Positions 59,838 through 64,000 of a stretch of DNA of 64,000 nt are shown here, in pieces (positions within the stretch are counted from its first letter, which is position 1; every line of letters starts with the position of its first letter). The stretch comes from Labia minor. Lineage: Eukaryota; Arthropoda; Insecta; Dermaptera; Spongiphoridae. A model generated the notes under the pieces. That model saw only the letters and a program-made list of their open reading frames with translations. It did no database searches and was not told the origin of the DNA. A program made the translations under genes and the position numbers. The DNA lies in contig OY720344.1 of assembly GCA_963082975.1 (NCBI GenBank), positions 62,028,546 through 62,092,545 of the forward strand, written 5' to 3'.

Positions 59838-59975
59838 CTTATACTGATTGAAACAAAATGGATGAAAACCTTTTACATACAGACTTTCAACCAAATACTA
59901 TGTATCACTCGGGGGTACAGGGGGCGGAGCCCCCGTCTAGGTGTGAAGAGCGCCGTAGGCGCTCGGAGCAGCTAG
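59838..59975 (+). mobile_element. Helitron 3' end
   Basis: Matches the 3' part of the Helitron at 22752. It has the GGGGGC-GGA-GCCCCC hairpin, then GAGCGC-CGTAG-GCGCTC, then CTAG at 59972-59975. Truncated at 5'. X-family sequence follows directly. Confidence 0.8.
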
Positions 59976-60058
59976 TATCTATTAATGTAATAAAAAACAG
60001 ATATGGATATAACATAAATATTTTTAATTTTATTTTATTTATAATATATATGTAAAAA
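59976..60058 (-). repeat. X-family internal fragment next to Helitron end
   Basis: TATCTATTAATGTAATAAAA and the next bases match the X interior beyond its right motif. The X end itself has been replaced by the Helitron. Confidence 0.6.
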
Positions 60059-60261
60059 TGTACTATCAAAGATAAAACAATTTTTATCAGTGCTCTCTCT
60101 TTTTTGGTGATTTTGAGAAAAAAATAAAAAGCAACAAAATCATACATTGTAATATAAATAAAAGTCTATTTATAAAAAAGAAATATTGATATTAAAATAG
60201 AAATATTGATATTCAAGAAAAATTTGAAGAAATATAATTTGAGAATTATAGAAATTTTCGT

Positions 60262-60916
60262 TTTTACCGACCGACGATAGTAAGGGAGGTATTGTTTTCA
60301 CACCAAATTTCACATGTGGAGATTTTTACATATCTCCACGAATCATGCATTTTCTTAACAGAAAAAAGTATTTTTAGCATGATGTCTGTCCGTCCGTCCG
60401 TCCGTATAGATGTGTACAGCCTGAACGGCTCAACCGATTTTGATGAAATTTGGTATATTTACTTAATGTATATATATACTTATATTTACACAGTGGGATG
60501 AATTGATCAACTTTCGGTGCAAATCCGGAAACCGGAAGTGGTAGTATTAGCGATCGACGATAGGAAGGGAAGGGTTATTTTCACACCAAATTTCATATGA
60601 GGAGATTTTCTTATATATATAACCACGAATCATGCACTTTGTATTGGTTTTATCCTCGGAAAATCATATTTATTAGTTTTTTCTTGATTTAAAATTATAT
60701 GACGTCATCCAGCCATTCATGATGTCACAACCTGGTCTTGCATATATATTATAAATAAAATAAAATTAAAAATGTTTATATTTATTATTTATGTATCCAT
60801 ATCTGTTTTTTATTACATTAATAGATATATTAAAATTATTTGAAATTGTTTCTGTAGCTGGAAATTAATTTACTTCAAACCGTCGGTCGGTTCGGACCTG
60901 GCCACAGGTCAACTTA
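60262..60916 (+). mobile_element. X-family element, full-length, forward
   Basis: 5' motif ACCGACCGACG (60266-60276), CTGTCCGTCCGTCCG microsatellite (about 60387-60405), TGACGTCA at 60700-60707 with a mutated partner TGATGTCA near 60720, inverted motif CGTCGGTCGGT (60881-60891). The hairpin GACCTG-GCCA-CAGGTC is at 60895-60910, then AACTTA. It lies between SDR gene 2 and SDR gene 3. Confidence 0.8.
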
Positions 60917-61318
60917 TTTAGTTGTTGCATTCATTTATTTCATTTATGCGATCCAAGTATAATATTTTTAAAATTAATTATAATTTTTATAATCTTCAAT
61001 AAAAGGAATCAAAAACAAAATTATCTATTTTTAAAACACATTAAAATTATTATATTTTATATTATTTTCAAAAATATATACCTATTCACATTTTTTTAGT
61101 TAAATTACATCCTTTTTCATCTTTTCCAAATGTGAAAGAAAATTATACTTCATGTAAATCCAAAAAAAAAATTTATTGAATGACTAGCATTATATCTGTC
61201 TTTTTAATTTAATCTTTAATTCAAGGTGAAATTAATTATCTTTTTCGGAGGAGATAACATAATTGAGTTTATTTGTATAAGTAAATACTAGAGATTGCTG
61301 AATTTATTGAGACTAAAA
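60917..61318 (+). other. upstream region of SDR gene 3
   Basis: AT-rich, with no promoter motif identified. Confidence 0.4.
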
Positions 61319-61744
61319 AAGGAAAGATTAAAGGGACGGGTTGCTGTAGTAACTGGCGCTTCAGCAGGTATCGGCTCTAATTTTGTTAAAGAATTAGCAA
61401 TTCTGGTTTGGCATGAAGAGTTGATAAATGGCAACAACTTGTAAGTGAAATTGATACAAAAGTCGAAACACATTCAATTAAATGCTATGTATCTGATGAA
61501 AAAGATGTAGGTACTGCATTTGCATTAATTGAAAAAAAATTTGGGGCTATGATCTATGATCAGTCATCCTTGAGATACTCATTAATAATGCTGGATTAAT
61601 GCGAGCCGTTGATTTTCAGGGTATTTATTTTAAATAATAAAAAATATTTTTGATTTTATATTTAAGGTTATTATAAAACTTATATACAAAAAATGTTTAT
61701 AAATTTAGTTTTAACTTGTATTAAGAAATTATTTTATTTTATTT

Positions 61745-62130
61745 TTTAACTTATAGTTCCGATGGAACCAGGCCCCTTAGGGCCTTTCCCAAATGTTTCC
61801 AAACTTGTTTCTGTCTTCCAATCCTGCTTCAGTCAACTCTAGCTACCTTGGCAATGTCATCAGACCATCTTTTTGGTGGTTTTGTGGTCAATTGTGGACA
61901 ACATTCTGTTAATTTTTTGGTACATCTATGATCAGTCATCCTTGAGATATGACCTGCCCATCTCAATTTTGTTCTTCACACATATTTATATTTCTCCTCG
62001 TTTTTATATAAATTTTGCCCGTTTTATTTTTATCTCTATTTTTCTATCACCTTAATACCACTTACTAATGAGTTGTTTCTAGATTATTCATCAATTTATG
62101 GCTAAGAGACCAGTTTTGTGCTCCATAGGT
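61745..62130 (-). mobile_element. LINE family C 3' fragment in intron 1 of SDR gene 3
   Basis: The minus strand translates to pieces such as GHISRMTDHRCTKKL and KPPKRWSDDIAKVA, then QVWKHLGKALRGLVPSEL. This is the C-terminal tail of a non-LTR element distinct from family B. Stops and frameshifts are present. The source of the 26-base insert in exon 1 lies here at 61924-61949. Confidence 0.7.
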
Positions 62131-62394
62131 TAAAACCGAAATTATACATTTTTTAGGATCTTTACGTTTGAGTTTAATTCTATTTCTTTGTTATTTAAAA
62201 TATATTTTAAAGTCCAGAATTTTTTCCAGGTAGACTAGTACGTCTCTAAATTTCTTGATTTATTTTATCTTGAAAGCGGATTATCTGTCGTAAATATATA
62301 ATTTCATGGGATGGCTGGTTCATTTTCACAAAATTTAATCTCATCTTGCTGACAATTTGTTAATATCACTGTCTTTTGATATTCATATTTCCAC

Positions 62395-62530
62395 GTTTTT
62401 CGTTGAATATGAAGCAATTCATCCATAAACTTTGACAGTCTTATAGAAAAATTATTTTATTCTTTTTAGTCCATGAGAATTTTTTAATTTATTTTATAGA
62501 ATTTTTTTATATTTCTATTATTTCTATTAT
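62395..62530 (-). repeat. V-family repeat, copy 4
   Basis: Shares TTTTTCGTTGAATATGAAGC, ATCCATAAACTTT and TTTAGTCCATGAGAA blocks with copy 3. Diverged. Confidence 0.5.
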
Positions 62531-63108
62531 ATTTCTTGTTTTTTTATGTAGATATTTTAATTTTAATTTTTTTTAATATATAAAATTGGATTCACTTACT
62601 TGGAAATTGTTAATCACACAGTTTTCCAGTTTACGTTTCTATATTTATTTCCGTTCCAAATATATTAAAATATTGAAATAACTCTTCTAGGAAAATCTCC
62701 AAAAGGGTCGATGTTGTATTTACACCTTCTTAATCAGCGTTCTTTTAAATTCACACAATTTAATTAAATGAATCAAAGATTTACTCTATTTTCAACTAAA
62801 GAGTTGGGAGCCTCTCTCCAGTTGGGAACTCCACTCCTCGAATTGTAAATAATATAAATATAATAAAATGTATTCAATAATTATAATAATGAACAAACCA
62901 TATATATACCTAAAAAGGCTATAAACAAATAAATAAATAATTTTAAAATATTTTTAAAAAATTGAATTTTTATAGGTATGGATAATGTTTCTGAATGGAA
63001 GGATATTCTTAATACCAATGTTTATGGAATGAGTTTATGTTTACGGCATGAATTAAAAAATATGTTAAAACATAAAATTAATGATGGACATATTATCAAT
63101 ATAAACGG

Positions 63109-63629
63109 GTAAATACATATAATAAAAATAATAATTTTTAAGAGTTTAGAAGATATTTCAAAAAAGAAATCCGCGCGGTGGAAATATTATTATGCTGGTG
63201 AAAAAGTTTTTGATGTTTTCATACATAAAAGGAAAAAATGCAATTTTATCAATATAATCCATTAGATCAATACTTCTCAAACTCACGAAAGAATATTGAG
63301 TGGGCCCTCACCAGTGTTTCAAGTTTTTCATGCATATTGGTAGCTCTTATAAAAATAGTTTTTTTATTTTAATAAGAACAAACAAGACACCATTATGTAG
63401 TTTAGACTCGCCGCTAGGGAGACTGATCATTAATGCTCTCTTTTCTCTAATTAATACAGCTAAAAGATGGGTCCCAAGATTATAAATTTTTCTTCTATGG
63501 GAACATATGCATTAGGTATTTATTCTCTTTTACATTCAATGAACATATTCCACTTATTTAGAAATTTTTCAATCGCTGTCTACTTCATACTTCATTCAAA
63601 ATTTTGTGTTCAATATATACGAGTTGTGT
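63109..63629 (+). other. intron 2 of SDR gene 3, unassigned part
   Basis: No exon 3 with the YxxxK motif was found. Moderately GC-rich sequence at 63290-63480 is not recognised. Confidence 0.4.
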
Positions 63630-64000
63630 TCAAAAGAAAAGGTGAATTTAGAATTTTCTCTGGCTTTGTACATTGGTCTATGACCCTGGGAGATGAGAGT
63701 GGATTCAGAGTATTTGAGAATAGGATTCTTCCCAGCATTTATTGGCCAAAGAAAGATGAGGTCACCGGGAAATGGCGGAGACTGCATAACGAGGAATTGC
63801 ATGACCTCAATGCATAGTTAGGGTTATAAAAGCGAAAAAGCTACGATAGGCAGAATGGGAGAGGAAAAAGATATTGGTGGGGAGACCGATTGGAAAACGT
63901 CCGCTTGGAAGACCAAGGACTCAGAGGAAGGGACGTAAGAGAGATGGGACAAGGGCTCAGGATAGGGACACTTGGAGAAATTGCGGCCAAGAACTTTCGA
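63630..64000 (+). mobile_element. LINE family B 3' fragment running off the window
   Basis: The in-frame sequence ESGFRVFENRILPS and KKDEVTGKWRRLHNEELHDL ends at a stop near 63815. The family tail then follows (GGAGAGGAAAAAGATATTGG, GGAAGACCAAGGACTC, AAGAACTTTCGA). The open frame from 63467 covers this but is a degraded copy, not a host gene. Confidence 0.7.

Larger units (their letters stand above)
61319..63108 (+). pseudogene. SDR gene 3: broken DHRS11-like copy, 3' part outside the window
   Basis: Exon 1 spans 61319-61620, with a GT donor after CAGG, and exon 2 spans 62976-63108. The reading resembles genes 1 and 2: ERLKGRVAVVTGASAGIGS, RVDKWQQLVSEID, then ILINNAGLMRAVDFQG, then NVSEWKDILNTNVYGMSL. 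Three lesions lie in exon 1. The start codon position reads AAG instead of ATG (61319-61321). A short deletion near 61395-61410 shifts the frame. A 26-base block at 61552-61577 copied from the adjacent LINE adds another shift. Exon 2 is open, 133 bases as in gene 2, with AG and GT splice sites, though the last codon is AAC-GG rather than AAC-AG. Exons 3-5 would lie past 64000. An upstream start by splicing cannot be fully excluded. Confidence 0.75.

Overview
The window is strongly AT-rich eukaryotic DNA. GT-AG introns, tandem copies of an insect-type short-chain dehydrogenase gene, and many transposon families (mariner, hAT, Helitron and Helentron-like, Penelope, RTE/BovB-like LINEs) point to an arthropod, most likely an insect. 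The order cannot be fixed from this sequence alone. No rRNA, tRNA, CRISPR or prokaryotic gene organisation was seen.

Layout. 1-5.6 kb: AT-rich noncoding DNA with a mariner scrap and a GC-richer LTR-like block. 5.6-6.3 kb: on the minus strand, the first coding exon of a secreted protein resembling the agrin NtA domain, with a CpG-containing upstream region. 8.8-10.6 kb: a Helentron-like 3' end and a Penelope retroelement fragment with a GIY-YIG endonuclease. 13-25 kb: repeat-rich intergenic DNA with three related DINE-1-like families (called X, Y and Z here), a mariner fragment, a LINE fragment and a complete small Helitron.

25.9-45.2 kb: SDR gene 1, five coding exons that join to an intact 254-residue DHRS11/farnesol-dehydrogenase-like reductase. 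Its first intron is 12.4 kb and full of nested transposons. Its third intron holds a 733-residue LINE reverse transcriptase open frame in the sense direction. 46-53 kb: intergenic DNA with an X element, a degraded hAT with 8-bp target duplications, and another hAT interrupted by a Y-X composite. 53.1-57.4 kb: SDR gene 2, with the same exon plan and an intact 257-residue product. 61.3 kb to the right edge: SDR gene 3, with a lost start codon, a deletion and a 26-bp templated insertion in exon 1, so a pseudogene or a dying copy.

The host genes form a tandem family of NAD(P)-dependent oxidoreductases with identical splice phases. The most unusual content is the set of short repeats X, Y and Z. 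They have unrelated sequences but one shared architecture: a terminal motif, a tetranucleotide microsatellite, an inverted copy of the terminal motif, then a short hairpin close to the 3' end. This fits non-autonomous Helentron (DINE-1-like) elements. X copies also carry perfect TGACGTCA palindromes (CRE motifs), usually in pairs, around and inside the SDR locus.
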